A stretch of DNA of 64,000 nucleotides, from contig DATMXP010000013.1 of the NCBI GenBank assembly GCA_035561515.1, forward strand, positions 124,001 through 188,000, given 5' to 3'. A program made the position numbers and the translations under genes. The notes beneath the pieces are model-generated. The model worked only from the letters and a program-made list of their open reading frames with translations. It searched no databases and was not told the origin of the DNA. Shown in pieces: positions 1 through 8,833 of the stretch (positions within the stretch are counted from its first letter, which is position 1; each line of letters begins with the position of its first letter). This DNA is from Terriglobales bacterium (GTDB taxonomy: Bacteria; Acidobacteriota; Terriglobia; Terriglobales; Acidobacteriaceae).

Positions 1-2
1 GA

Positions 3-2510
3 TCGCTTCGCTTGCTGACGGGTTCCATTACAAGTCCCACAACGCGATCTGTCGTTGACCAGTTCCTCAATACGTTTCCGAACGCAAAACACGTTCAGTA
101 CGATGCGGTCTCGTATTCGGCGATTCTCGATGCGCATGAGAGAACGCACAACATTCGTGCGGTCCCGCACTTCCATTTTGACCGGGCTGCAGTGATTGTG
201 GCAGTCGACGCCGATTTCCTCGGCACGTGGCTTTCCCCCGTCGAATACACGGCCGCCTACCGTGAAGGCCGAAAACTGAATGGCGCAAGGTCTAGCTGTT
301 CGTGGCACGTGCAGTTCGAATCACGTATGTCACTTACCGGCAGCAAAGCCGACGAACGTTACACGATTGGCCCCGCAGAGCGCAGCGAACTACTGCGGCA
401 GATTGCGGATCGCATCGAGTCGCTCGCCAACGGCCGAACAGGTTTGCCAGCACGACAGTTGTCGGTTCCGCCAAGTGCCATCGAGAAAGTAGCCAGGAAG
501 CTATGGGAAACCCGCGGACGTTCGATTGTTGTCAGCGGCTCCAACGATGTCGACGAACAGCTAGTCATCAACCGCCTGAACCACCTGCTTGGGAATTATG
601 GGACTACCGTTGACCTAACCTCTCCCTCCTATCAGGCCGTCGGGAGCGATCAGGCGTTGTCCGCTCTGTTTGACGAATTGCAGCAGGGGAAAGTCGACGC
701 ATTACTCGTGGCGGGAGTTAATCCGGTATTCGATCTGCCATTCGCAATCGACGCCATCAAGCATGTGCCGCTGGTTATCAGCTTCGCGCAGCGGATGGAT
801 GAAACCTCGCTTCTCGCGAAGTACGTCGCCCCCGGACCTCACTTTCTCGAGACCTGGAGTGATGCTGAACCTGTTGCTGGCATCATTACGTCGAGCCAGC
901 CGATGGTGCAACAATTCGGACAAACGCGAACGTTAGCGAAAACGCTGTCGAAATGGATGGGTACTTCCGCAAGCGATCAAGAAATAATGCGGCAGTATTG
1001 GAAGATGGCGTATTTCCCGCGTCAGAAGTACGCGGCGAGTTTCGATGCATTTTGGGATCGGAGCATCCAAGATGGCTTCTTCGAACTCGCACCGGCGCTG
1101 CGGAATGTTGCTGCGTTTCACGCAACACCCGTGGGAGTTGAGCAGAAGGCCGCGTCGCGCGAATCAGGTGCTTACTCGCTCGTCCTCTATCCGACGATGG
1201 CGATGCGCGGTGGTTCGGAAGCATACAATTCCTGGCTGCATGAATTGCCTGACCCGATCACAAAGGTGACCTGGGACAACTACGCCTGCGTGTCGCCGGC
1301 TACCGCCACGAAGATGGGATTAGCCGAGGGCGATGTTGTCAGGATCTCTTCCGGACAACTTTCGCTCGAACTTCCAACGTATATCCAACCGGGGCAGCAC
1401 AATGACGTAGTCGCGGTGCCACTTGGTTACGGCAGCGTCCTCAGCAAGCGCTTCGCAAATATCGGACCGCACTGGATCGACGCACTCCCCAGCGTTGGAA
1501 CTGATGGCTGCGTCGGAAAGAACGCGGCTGGATTCGTGGTGTTCGCCGGCACGCGTCGTTTCGAATTGCCTGTTCGGATCCAAAAAACCGGTAGCCGTCA
1601 GATTCTCGCTTCCACGCAATTGCATCACGAGCTTTCCGTTCCGGAGACCTTGGCGAAGCTTAATCCCGAGCCACGCCCAATAATCCAGGAAACCACGTTG
1701 GCGGCCTACAAGCAAAATCCAAATGCGGGAGTACATGAGCACGAGGAACGCGAGGATCTTTGGCCGGCTGACCATCCATACAAAGGACATCGTTGGGCTA
1801 TGGTCGTAGATCTCGAGGCATGCAGCGGTTGTTCTGCATGTGTGATCGCCTGCCAGGCCGAGAACAACATTCCCGTGGTCGGTAAGGACGAAATCCGCCG
1901 CAACCGCGAGATGCATTGGATGCGTATAGACCGGTACTACTCCAATCGTCCTGACGGCCGCGTGGATGTCGCTTTCCAGCCCGTTATGTGTCAGCAATGC
2001 GAGAATGCACCCTGCGAGACGGTGTGCCCCGTACTTGCGACGGTGCATAGTGAGGAAGGGCTTTCGCAGCAGGTTTACAACCGCTGCGTCGGCACGCGTT
2101 ACTGTGCAAACAACTGTCCCTACAAGGGGCGGCGCTTCAACTGGTTCAACTACTCACGCGACGACAAACTTCAGAACCTGGTGCTCAATCCCGATGTGAC
2201 TGTTCGGTCACGCGGCGTCATGGAGAAGTGCAGTTTTTGTGTGCAGCGCATTGAAGCTGCCAGGATCGACGCCAAATGCCAGGGTAGGGATATCGCGGAT
2301 GGCGATATTCAGACTGCATGTCAACAATCGTGCCCCGCAAAGGCAATCTATTTCGGAGATATCAATGATCCGAAAAGCGAGGTAGCTAAGAAGATGCGGG
2401 ATCCGCGGCGGTATCGCGTGCTTTCGGAACTGAATCTCAGGCCGGCGGTCGGCTATCTCACGATCGTTCGCAATCGTGATGAGAACAAAGGAGGCGAACA
2501 TCATGGCTGA
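3..2510 (+). CDS. actB: Alternative complex III iron-sulfur/molybdopterin-like subunit ActB, 5' partial
   Basis: This is the large peripheral subunit of alternative complex III, which oxidises quinol and passes electrons to cytochrome c or directly to an oxidase. The frame is open to the left edge, so the start lies outside the window; about 835 residues are visible. The first ~550 residues are the C-terminal part of a molybdopterin-oxidoreductase-like domain, which in ActB is known to lack the cofactor. From about residue 595 there is a ferredoxin-like domain with four cysteine groups (CSGCSAC near 600, CQQCENAPC near 660, CANNCPYKG near 698, CSFC and CQQSCP near 740-770), matching the three [4Fe-4S] plus one [3Fe-4S] clusters of the family. 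One group has Thr-Arg-Tyr (CVGTRYC) where a Cys is often seen, as expected for the [3Fe-4S] site. It overlaps actC by 8 nt. Confidence 0.93.
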   Translation, partial: SLRLLTGSITSPTTRSVVDQFLNTFPNAKHVQYDAVSYSAILDAHERTHNIRAVPHFHFDRAAVIVAVDADFLGTWLSPVEYTAAYREGRKLNGARSSCSWHVQFESRMSLTGSKADERYTIGPAERSELLRQIADRIESLANGRTGLPARQLSVPPSAIEKVARKLWETRGRSIVVSGSNDVDEQLVINRLNHLLGNYGTTVDLTSPSYQAVGSDQALSALFDELQQGKVDALLVAGVNPVFDLPFAIDAIKHVPLVISFAQRMDETSLLAKYVAPGPHFLETWSDAEPVAGIITSSQPMVQQFGQTRTLAKTLSKWMGTSASDQEIMRQYWKMAYFPRQKYAASFDAFWDRSIQDGFFELAPALRNVAAFHATPVGVEQKAASRESGAYSLVLYPTMAMRGGSEAYNSWLHELPDPITKVTWDNYACVSPATATKMGLAEGDVVRISSGQLSLELPTYIQPGQHNDVVAVPLGYGSVLSKRFANIGPHWIDALPSVGTDGCVGKNAAGFVVFAGTRRFELPVRIQKTGSRQILASTQLHHELSVPETLAKLNPEPRPIIQETTLAAYKQNPNAGVHEHEEREDLWPADHPYKGHRWAMVVDLEACSGCSACVIACQAENNIPVVGKDEIRRNREMHWMRIDRYYSNRPDGRVDVAFQPVMCQQCENAPCETVCPVLATVHSEEGLSQQVYNRCVGTRYCANNCPYKGRRFNWFNYSRDDKLQNLVLNPDVTVRSRGVMEKCSFCVQRIEAARIDAKCQGRDIADGDIQTACQQSCPAKAIYFGDINDPKSEVAKKMRDPRRYRVLSELNLRPAVGYLTIVRNRDENKGGEHHG

Positions 2511-3936
2511 TATCGCCATCTCCCCGGTAGCCGCATCCACTCTCGATTCAGCTCCGCGGCCGTTAATAGAGGGACGTAGGTCACTCTCCCAGGTCACGCG
2601 TGATGTCCTTGCACCGATGGAGGGACGCCCGACGGCGCTCTGGTTTGTGGCGTTGGCAGCCTCGGTAACACTGCTCGGCTTGGGCGCAACCGCCGTGACC
2701 TACGAAATTGCGACTGGCATCGGTACATGGGGTTTAAACCGAACGGTCGGATGGGCCTTCGACATTACCAACTTCGTTTTCTGGATCGGCATCGGCCATG
2801 CGGGCACATTGATCTCGGCCATCCTTTTCCTGCTTCGACAGCGGTGGCGTACATCGGTGAACCGCGCTGCCGAAGCAATGACGATTTTCGCCGTCATGTG
2901 CGCCGGAATTTTCCCGATCATTCACACCGGACGCCCTTGGTTCGCTTACTGGATGATGCCGTATCCAAACTTCCGCGGACCCCTGTGGGTAAACTTCCGC
3001 TCCCCTCTCGTGTGGGATTTCTTTGCCATTTCCACTTACTTCACAGTTTCCGCAATGTTCTGGTACATCGGGTTGCTCCCGGACTTTGCGACCATTCGCG
3101 ACAAGTCGGCGTCCTGGTGGCGGCGAAAGATCGCCGGCTTTCTCTCGCTCGGTTGGACGGGTTCATACCGAACATGGCAGAGATACGAGGTTGTGTACCT
3201 GATGCTCGCTGGCCTGGGCACACCGCTGGTTATCTCCGTCCACACCATCGTCAGTTGGGATTTCGCTACCGCCGTGATGCCAGGATGGCACGCAACTATC
3301 TTTCCGCCGTACTTCGTTGCGGGCGCCATCTTCAGCGGCATGGCCATGGTCTTGACCCTAATGATCATCGCCCGCAAGTTGATGCGTCTGGAAAACTACA
3401 TCACGCTGCGGCATCTCGGTGCCATGTGCAAGTTGGTAATCGCAACCAGCGGCATTGTTGGGCTGGCATATGCGACGGAATTCTTCACCGCTATGTACAG
3501 CGGGAACCAGTACGAGCAGTTCGTATTTGCGAATCGAGCGCTCGGGCCATTCGCCTGGGCGTACTGGGTCATGGTCGCCTGCAACGTGATTATCCCGCAG
3601 CTACTGTGGTTTCCTCACATCCGCACGAGGGTGGGCGCGATCTTTGCCATCTCGCTATTCGTGAACGTCGGTATGTGGTTCGAACGATTCGTCATCATCG
3701 TTACATCACTGCATCGCGATTTTCTGCCTTCAAACTGGTCAAGCTACGCGCCAACGCGGATCGAAGTGGCCACGTTGCTCGGCAGTTTCGGCCTGTTTTT
3801 CACCTGTTTCCTGTTGTTCTGTAGGTTTTTGCCCGTAATCGCGGTTGCGGAAGTGAAGGGTGTACTTAAGCACACCTGGCCGCACTCACAGGTTGGCGAC
3901 CGGGATGGAAACCCGGTGGAGGTCCAGCATGTCTAG
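2503..3936 (+). CDS. actC: Alternative complex III quinol-binding membrane subunit ActC (NrfD family)
   Basis: A 477-residue polytopic membrane protein of the NrfD/PsrC family. Family knowledge gives it the quinol-binding site of alternative complex III and contact with ActB. About ten hydrophobic segments are visible, including [16 protein letters not shown] near residues 85-100 and [14 protein letters not shown] near 145-160, both typical of this subunit. I start it at ATG 2503 because a strong AAAGGAGG Shine-Dalgarno lies just upstream and the start overlaps the actB stop; the reading frame itself is open nine codons further up. The 3' end overlaps actD in the same way, consistent with one act operon. 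Confidence 0.93.
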   Translation: MADIAISPVAASTLDSAPRPLIEGRRSLSQVTRDVLAPMEGRPTALWFVALAASVTLLGLGATAVTYEIATGIGTWGLNRTVGWAFDITNFVFWIGIGHAGTLISAILFLLRQRWRTSVNRAAEAMTIFAVMCAGIFPIIHTGRPWFAYWMMPYPNFRGPLWVNFRSPLVWDFFAISTYFTVSAMFWYIGLLPDFATIRDKSASWWRRKIAGFLSLGWTGSYRTWQRYEVVYLMLAGLGTPLVISVHTIVSWDFATAVMPGWHATIFPPYFVAGAIFSGMAMVLTLMIIARKLMRLENYITLRHLGAMCKLVIATSGIVGLAYATEFFTAMYSGNQYEQFVFANRALGPFAWAYWVMVACNVIIPQLLWFPHIRTRVGAIFAISLFVNVGMWFERFVIIVTSLHRDFLPSNWSSYAPTRIEVATLLGSFGLFFTCFLLFCRFLPVIAVAEVKGVLKHTWPHSQVGDRDGNPVEVQHV

Positions 3937-4462
3937 CCGTAGATTGATCGGAGTCTTTGAGAATGAAGAAAAAACCATTCAGGCAATCGAAGCGTCCCGT
4001 CAACGCGGTTACAAAGTTGTGGATGTCTTCGGTCCGCATGGCAGTCACGAGATCGAGCGGGCGATGGCGCTCTCTCCTTCTCGTATTCCGTGGGTAGTGT
4101 TTGCCATAGGACTGTTGGGCGCTGGGCTCAAAGTTTGGTTTGAGTTCTGGACCACCGCACAGGACTGGCCGCTCAACGTCGGCGGCAAACCTTTCAACTC
4201 TTTACCCGCTTTCGTGCCCGTTACTTTCGAAGTGATGGTCCTGTTTGCAGCGGTGTCGGCCGTCATTTCATTCTTTATTGTGTGTCGCCTGTTTCCGGGA
4301 AAAAAGACGCAGGTGCCAGTGGAAGGAATTACAGATGACCGATTCGCCCTGGTGCTGGAGCAAACCGACTCTCGTTTCGATGTAGCGGTCGTGGCGAGAT
4401 TGTTGTTTACCCTCGGCGCTGTCGCTGTGCGCGAACAACTGGCGGAGGAGGTGCCTGCATGA
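3929..4462 (+). CDS. actD: Alternative complex III membrane subunit ActD (DUF3341)
   Basis: A 177-residue protein of the DUF3341/ActD family. The soluble N-terminal part ([22 protein letters not shown], shortened here as the motif at residues 7-28) is typical, followed by two membrane helices around residues 50-68 and 95-120 and a short soluble tail. ActD is a structural membrane subunit of alternative complex III with no cofactor. The start at ATG 3929 overlaps the actC stop by 8 nt; the longer open frame upstream lies inside actC. It ends in an ATGA overlap with actE. Confidence 0.9.
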   Translation: MSSRRLIGVFENEEKTIQAIEASRQRGYKVVDVFGPHGSHEIERAMALSPSRIPWVVFAIGLLGAGLKVWFEFWTTAQDWPLNVGGKPFNSLPAFVPVTFEVMVLFAAVSAVISFFIVCRLFPGKKTQVPVEGITDDRFALVLEQTDSRFDVAVVARLLFTLGAVAVREQLAEEVPA

Positions 4463-5091
4463 ATGTACGCAAGCGCGCTTTTGTGAATGTTTTCTTACTC
4501 CTGTTGCTGGTCGCAGTGGCAAGCACGAGCTGGTTCCTACGAAGTTCGGTTTCCAACACGAATTACGAATTTCTGCCCGATATGGCGCATTCGCCCCGAT
4601 TTGCCGCGTATTCTAGTAACCCCAATTTCTCGGATGGGCAAACCTTGCAGGCACCGCCAACAGGAACCATCCCGCGAGAACATCAGGTTCTTCATTACAC
4701 CTCGGCCCAGGCAGACGCATTGCGTGCCGGCGCAGAGCTGAGCAATCCATACGGCCCTGGCACGAACAATTCACTCCAGCGGGGTGCCAAGGTGTTCGGT
4801 AACTACTGCGTCGTTTGCCATGGCTCTGACGGTGCTGGAATGGGACCCGTTGCACAGCGAGGCTTTCCCCCGCCCCCCTCTCTCTTGTTGCCTCATGCTG
4901 TGCAGATGAGAGACGGCCAGATGTTCCATGTCCTTACTTACGGACAGAACAACATGCCGGCTTATGCCAGCCAACTGACAGAAGAGGATCGATGGAACGT
5001 CATCACTCACGTGCGTTCCATGCAGAACGCTTCCTTGAAAATGAGCGCTGCACAGACACCTCCGGCTGTGCCGAAGGGAGAAGCGCAATGA
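4459..5091 (+). CDS. actE: Alternative complex III monoheme cytochrome c subunit ActE
   Basis: A 210-residue membrane-anchored monoheme cytochrome c. Residues 8-28 form a hydrophobic N-terminal anchor or signal. The single heme site CVVCH sits near residue 117, and a downstream Met in a QNNMPAYA context near residue 168 is a good axial ligand candidate. In alternative complex III this subunit carries electrons away from the core. The C-terminal tail is Ala/Pro rich. It starts in an ATGA overlap with actD and ends in an ATGA overlap with actF, so translation is likely coupled along the operon. Confidence 0.9.
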   Translation: MNVRKRAFVNVFLLLLLVAVASTSWFLRSSVSNTNYEFLPDMAHSPRFAAYSSNPNFSDGQTLQAPPTGTIPREHQVLHYTSAQADALRAGAELSNPYGPGTNNSLQRGAKVFGNYCVVCHGSDGAGMGPVAQRGFPPPPSLLLPHAVQMRDGQMFHVLTYGQNNMPAYASQLTEEDRWNVITHVRSMQNASLKMSAAQTPPAVPKGEAQ

Positions 5092-6257
5092 CTACTTCGG
5101 ATTTTTCTTTCAGTGCACCAAGAGCACTTTTGAACAAGCTTCGTTTGTTCCTCGCGGCAGGCGCAACCATTCTCATCGCGGCCATCTTTGTCGCACCTCC
5201 CAGAGGTTGGAGTGGCATTCTCCTCGGCAGTTACTACCTGGTCTCACTCGGTCTTGCGGCCATCGTGTTTATCGCTTTGCAGTACGTGAGCGGCGCCAGT
5301 TGGGGGGTGGCGCTGCGACGAATTCCTGAAGCGATGACGGCCGCTATTCCGCTGGGCGGAGTTGGGATCCTTGCCGTTCTGTTTTTCTATCCTGAGATAT
5401 ATCCCTGGGCGAACGCGGAAGTTCACAACAACCTGCCCGCATTCAAGCAGTTATGGCTCGGTCTTGGCTTCGTTCGGCTCCGTGCAATCGCTTACATCCT
5501 GCTATGGATAGCGTTCGCTTTTATGCTGTTGCGCCGCTCTCGCCGGCAGGACAGCGATGCGCGGTTCTCGCACACTCGGGCCAATATTCGAATATCTGCC
5601 ATGTTCATTGTTGTGTTTGCTATCACTTTTTGGCTGGCGAGCGTGGATTGGATAATGTCACTGGAGCCAGACTGGGCAAGCACAATTTTCGGCATGTACA
5701 CCTTTGCCGGCCTTTTTGTCAGTGGACTGGCTTCCATCACCTTGTTATCGGTTTGGCTTCAACGGCGTAAGCCGATGAATTCAATCATCACGCATCATCA
5801 TCTGCACGATTGCGGCAAGCTCATTTTCGCGTTCAGCACATTCTGGATGTATCTGTGGTTCAGCCAGTACATGCTCATCTGGTACGCCAATCTTCCAGAA
5901 GAGACAGGGTATTACGTTCACCGATTGCATGGCTTCTGGCAACCTCTGTTCTTGCTGAACTTGGCACTGAACTGGGTTGTTCCATTTTTCGTGCTACTGC
6001 CGAAAAGAAATAAGCAGAATCCAGACGTGCTTCTGCGCGTTTCCATCGCCCTGGTGGTGGGTCACTGGCTGGATCTCTACCTTTTGATAGCTCCGCCGAT
6101 TATCGGCTCGCAGCCTCGACTCGGCGTTTGGGAAATCGGCTGTGCCGCGACAGTGGTGGGCGTCTTCGGACTCTCGTTCTTCTCGGCTTTCAAACGTGTC
6201 CCGGTTGTGCCAACCGGTGACCCGTACTTGGCCGAAAGCGTCGAGTATCACGCCTAG
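5088..6257 (+). CDS. actF: Alternative complex III second quinone-binding-type membrane subunit ActF
   Basis: A 389-residue polytopic membrane protein, the second large integral subunit of alternative complex III and a distant relative of ActC. About ten hydrophobic segments are visible. Signatures include WASTIFGMYTFAG near residue 195 and HDCGKLIFAFSTFWMYLWFSQY near 240-260 (quoted in part), typical of ActF. The start at ATG 5088 is fixed by the ATGA overlap with actE; the upstream open frame is inside actE. The act operon order B-C-D-E-F is standard, and no extra cytochrome oxidase gene follows. Confidence 0.92.
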   Translation: MTTSDFSFSAPRALLNKLRLFLAAGATILIAAIFVAPPRGWSGILLGSYYLVSLGLAAIVFIALQYVSGASWGVALRRIPEAMTAAIPLGGVGILAVLFFYPEIYPWANAEVHNNLPAFKQLWLGLGFVRLRAIAYILLWIAFAFMLLRRSRRQDSDARFSHTRANIRISAMFIVVFAITFWLASVDWIMSLEPDWASTIFGMYTFAGLFVSGLASITLLSVWLQRRKPMNSIITHHHLHDCGKLIFAFSTFWMYLWFSQYMLIWYANLPEETGYYVHRLHGFWQPLFLLNLALNWVVPFFVLLPKRNKQNPDVLLRVSIALVVGHWLDLYLLIAPPIIGSQPRLGVWEIGCAATVVGVFGLSFFSAFKRVPVVPTGDPYLAESVEYHA

Positions 6258-6276
6258 GCAAGAACGACGATGTAAC

Positions 6277-6702
6277 ATGCGTGGACAACAGAAGGTTGAA
6301 TCAGTCAAGGCGTTTCGCGCGGCCCCTGAGGTTGCGAGGGAACTCGAGGGTATTGGAAGGAAGTGTGAAGCACGAACTGGATCGATCCTGTTCAGACGCG
6401 GACAGGTCAGCAAAGGTCTTTACGTTGTATTGAGTGGGAGAGCTGTACTATCGTCGGGAGAGGATCCAACGCGCATCGTGCGAGTCGCGGATAAAGGCTG
6501 CCTGTTGGGTCTCCCAGCCACGGTAAGCGGTCGCCCGTACAGCTTGACGGCCGAGATAGTTACTCACACCAAGCTGAGCTTTATATCAACCAAGCGGTTT
6601 CGCAGACTCTTGGTCGACAAACCTGCTTTGGGATTCAAGATCCTAGAAATGCTAGCGAGCGAAGTCTCAGTACTTCGGAAATTGACCGTGTATAAGGTGT
6701 AG
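6277..6702 (+). CDS. Cyclic-nucleotide-binding-domain protein without an HTH domain
   Basis: A 141-residue protein consisting almost only of a Crp/Fnr-type sensor domain: the beta-roll motifs RTGSILFRRGQVSKGLYVVLSG (residues 32-53, quoted for the roll) and a following helix. A Crp protein normally runs about 220 residues with a C-terminal winged HTH; here the frame stops just after the sensor domain and dimer helix. It may be a sensor-only protein or a C-terminally lost regulator. I chose ATG 6277, 19 nt after actF, because the longer frame overlaps actF and has no family match. The 305 bp that follow hold no gene I can support. Confidence 0.6.
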   Translation: MRGQQKVESVKAFRAAPEVARELEGIGRKCEARTGSILFRRGQVSKGLYVVLSGRAVLSSGEDPTRIVRVADKGCLLGLPATVSGRPYSLTAEIVTHTKLSFISTKRFRRLLVDKPALGFKILEMLASEVSVLRKLTVYKV

Positions 6703-7007
6703 CAGAATCTCGTCCCGAGGCGCTCAGCGAGTCGTTCGAGTTAGTGGAAACGGTCACGAAGCAGAAACGTACCGTCACCGATCCGGCACATCTCGGAAAT
6801 CAAGGATAGAAGGGCCGCAAGCAACGTCGAAAAACGATAGGACCGTGCCTCGGCCGACGGAATCGCTGTGTCTCTTTCTGCAAATATCGCGAAACGTTTT
6901 TCGCCGATTTGCCCTCCATTAAGAGTGGAGTAATTTTCGGCTTGCGTGAGTAGTCGATGTAATTGCCACATATATTGCGCGTAAGTTATTGGCATTAAAG
7001 GAGCAAC

Positions 7008-7730
7008 ATGCCCGAATATCTGACGGAGTTTAAGCATAAGGAGGATGTTGCGGCTGGCACGATGGCATTTCATTTCCGAAAACCTGACGGATTCCAATTT
7101 CGTGCTGGGCAGGCAATCGATGTTACGCTGATTGATCCGCCTGAGACCGATGCCGAGGGAAACACACGCGCGTTTTCCATCGCTAGTGCCCCGTCCGACC
7201 CCGACCTGGTTATTGCCACGCGCATGCGCAACAGCGCGTTCAAGCGAGTGCTCAAAGTCGCTGGGCCAGGTCTGAAAGTCAAGCTCGACGGCCCCACTGG
7301 ATCACTTACGCTTCACAAGAATTCGAACAAATCGGCCGTCTTTCTGGCTGGCGGCATTGGGATCACGCCGTTTCGCAGCATGGCACGCGATGCTGCGTCT
7401 CAGAAGCTTCCTCACGAGATCTTCCTGTTCTATTCAAATCGTCGGCCGGTGGACGCTGCCTTTCTTCAGGAGCTTCAGCAGCTACAGAGAACAAATCCGC
7501 ACTTTCACCTGGTGGCGACGATGACGAAGACGGACAAGTCGCAATTGAATTGGAGTGGCGACACAGGGTATCTAACTGCCGAAAAACTCCAGCAACATCT
7601 TTCAGTGCTCCAGGGCCCGATTTATTACATCGCGGGTCCGCCGTCGATGGTGGCGGCCATGCGCACGATGCTGATTGAAGCAGCCGTTGACGAGGACGAT
7701 ATCCGTACCGAAGACTTCGCCGGATATTAA
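7008..7730 (+). CDS. Ferredoxin-NADP reductase-like FAD/NAD(P)-binding oxidoreductase
   Basis: A 240-residue flavoprotein of the ferredoxin-NADP reductase superfamily. The FAD-binding beta-barrel occupies residues 1-95, with the isoalloxazine motif RAFSIAS near residue 61. The NAD(P)-binding Rossmann part follows, with GGIGITPFRSM near residue 117 and the C-terminal YYIAGPPSMV near 205. There is no 2Fe-2S or heme domain, so it must use a separate partner. The start ATG 7008 has a good AAGGAG ribosome site six bases upstream. It is the last gene before the genomic island and seems to have its own transcription unit. The electron partner cannot be told from sequence. Confidence 0.85.
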   Translation: MPEYLTEFKHKEDVAAGTMAFHFRKPDGFQFRAGQAIDVTLIDPPETDAEGNTRAFSIASAPSDPDLVIATRMRNSAFKRVLKVAGPGLKVKLDGPTGSLTLHKNSNKSAVFLAGGIGITPFRSMARDAASQKLPHEIFLFYSNRRPVDAAFLQELQQLQRTNPHFHLVATMTKTDKSQLNWSGDTGYLTAEKLQQHLSVLQGPIYYIAGPPSMVAAMRTMLIEAAVDEDDIRTEDFAGY

Positions 7731-7756
7731 GCGTAATTGTTAGGCATATACTTATC

Positions 7757-7797
7757 TGGCTGCCATTTGGCTGCCAATAAGGGGAAAATGGCAGCCA
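7757..7797. repeat. TGGCTGCCA iterons left of the island
   Basis: Two direct copies of TGGCTGCCA (7757-7765 and 7768-7776) are followed by an inverted copy TGGCAGCCA (7789-7797). The direct copies have an 11-bp period. The same pair with the same spacing occurs just outside the right end of the island at 45,807. They could be arm-type sites for a tyrosine recombinase or a Xis protein; the inverted pair could also form a hairpin after the reductase gene. Confidence 0.6.
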
Positions 7798-7871
7798 ATA
7801 TCAACGACTTATGGGTGATCCTCCGACGGAAAAACCCAATAAAATCAACTGTTTAGATTTGACAACCTTAA

Positions 7872-7917
7872 CTGCAAAACCTTTATTCGCCGGTTCGATT
7901 CCGGCCCGCGCCTCCAA
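7872..7917 (+). repeat. Left 46-bp direct repeat: 3' part of a tRNA-Cys gene, attachment-site-like
   Basis: An exact 46-bp match to 45,725-45,770. It reads as the anticodon loop CTGCAAA (anticodon GCA, Cys), the 3' anticodon strand, the variable loop, a full T arm (GCCGG-TTCGATT-CCGGC), the 3' acceptor strand CCGCGCC, and TCCA. No matching 5' acceptor strand or D arm precedes it, so it is a tRNA fragment of the kind left by integration into a tRNA 3' end. A 14-bp sequence TCAATCACTTACAT follows both copies at different distances. Confidence 0.85.
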
Positions 7918-8109
7918 ATTCTCTCGTATTTAGCTGATTAATCAATCACTTACATTTTGAGGACTTTAGTGCTCTTTCGTCCTTAATGGGCGGAAATAGG
8001 GCATATTTGGGGGACAAAGCGGACAAAAAGCGGACAAATCTGCCTGTCTCAACGACGCCGCAAACTCCCTTTGCAAGTTCCGCAAGATTCATTTTTAGGG
8101 GAATGGTCG

Positions 8110-8400
8110 AGTGCTTGCGGTCAGTGTTGCTGAGTTGGTTTCCGGACAGAGCTGTACAGCCTCCGACTCTGCGGATATACCGGATGCTGATAGGCGAAGG
8201 GATCATCTGGTCTATGAACAGTCCCAGGTTGCTGCCGTAGGATCTAGCCCCCGAAGTGGTCGAGGCCGGTCTCGGTATCGCGTTCTTTGCCGGTGAACTT
8301 GTCGATTGACCAGACGTGGGCGGTAAAGGCACCGTACTCTGCACCGCCGTACGCAGGGGCATCCGAGTCGTACATGAAGGCTGGCGCGTCGTAGCTGTAG
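8110..8400 (-). pseudogene. Decayed RHS core fragment
   Basis: Reading on the minus strand, pieces of the conserved RHS-associated core appear in three frames in the right order: KFTGKERDTETGLDHFGG, then GARSYGSNLG one frame over, then DPFAYQHPVYPQSRRLYSSVR in the third. An intact core reads KFTGKE..DTETGLDYFGARYYGSN.GRF...DP..DPQSWN.YSYV. So this is the same core with two frameshifts and several substitutions. It lies directly after the candidate immunity gene of the intact RHS protein. It looks like an older, displaced RHS tip. Confidence 0.75.
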
Positions 8401-8422
8401 GAGGGCTCGTCGTACACGGGGT

Positions 8423-8833
8423 TCAACTCGTACCGTCGTCTGTGGGATCGAGATCGTAACTAATGTCGTTTAGCCAGTCGGCGATGAAGTCCACGTCCTT
8501 CTGGTCGAACTCGTAGGCCTCGTTCATTAGAAGCATGGTGGCCCAGTACACAAGGTCTTTCTCCGTGATTAAGCCTTCACGCTTCTTGGATAGGGCGCAC
8601 GCGATGTGCTCACGCGTGATTGGGATGCCAGGTTCTGGCACGAGGAAGTGCGTATTTAGCCAGCGTTTTTCGGCTTCGAAGTTGAATTCCATCACGGCAC
8701 GCAAAGTGTGTCGTACCTCATCTAGCCCAACCTCGAACGATGCGTATTGCTCCAGTGCTCTTCTCTGTTCCGCCGTCAACGGCGGTGGCTCAGTTTTTGG
8801 GATGATAATGGACAAGGTTGCCTGCTCCATCAA
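8423..8833 (-). CDS. Candidate immunity protein for the upstream RHS toxin
   Basis: A 136-residue acidic protein with no domain I recognise. It is rich in Glu, Asp and Leu, with predicted helices such as TAEQRRALEQYASF (residues 19-32), and an acidic C-terminal end with DFIADWLNDISYDLD. It starts inside the last codons of the RHS gene (44-nt overlap; ATG 8833 or the adjacent ATG 8830). Position immediately after a polymorphic toxin C-terminus, small size and acidity all fit the immunity role; this is inferred from context. The decayed RHS fragment follows. Confidence 0.6.
   Translation of the reverse strand: MMEQATLSIIIPKTEPPPLTAEQRRALEQYASFEVGLDEVRHTLRAVMEFNFEAEKRWLNTHFLVPEPGIPITREHIACALSKKREGLITEKDLVYWATMLLMNEAYEFDQKDVDFIADWLNDISYDLDPTDDGTS

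Noticed and set aside
1320..2048. 242-codon minus-strand open frame inside actB
   Set aside because: Antisense to the ferredoxin domain of ActB; a coding shadow.
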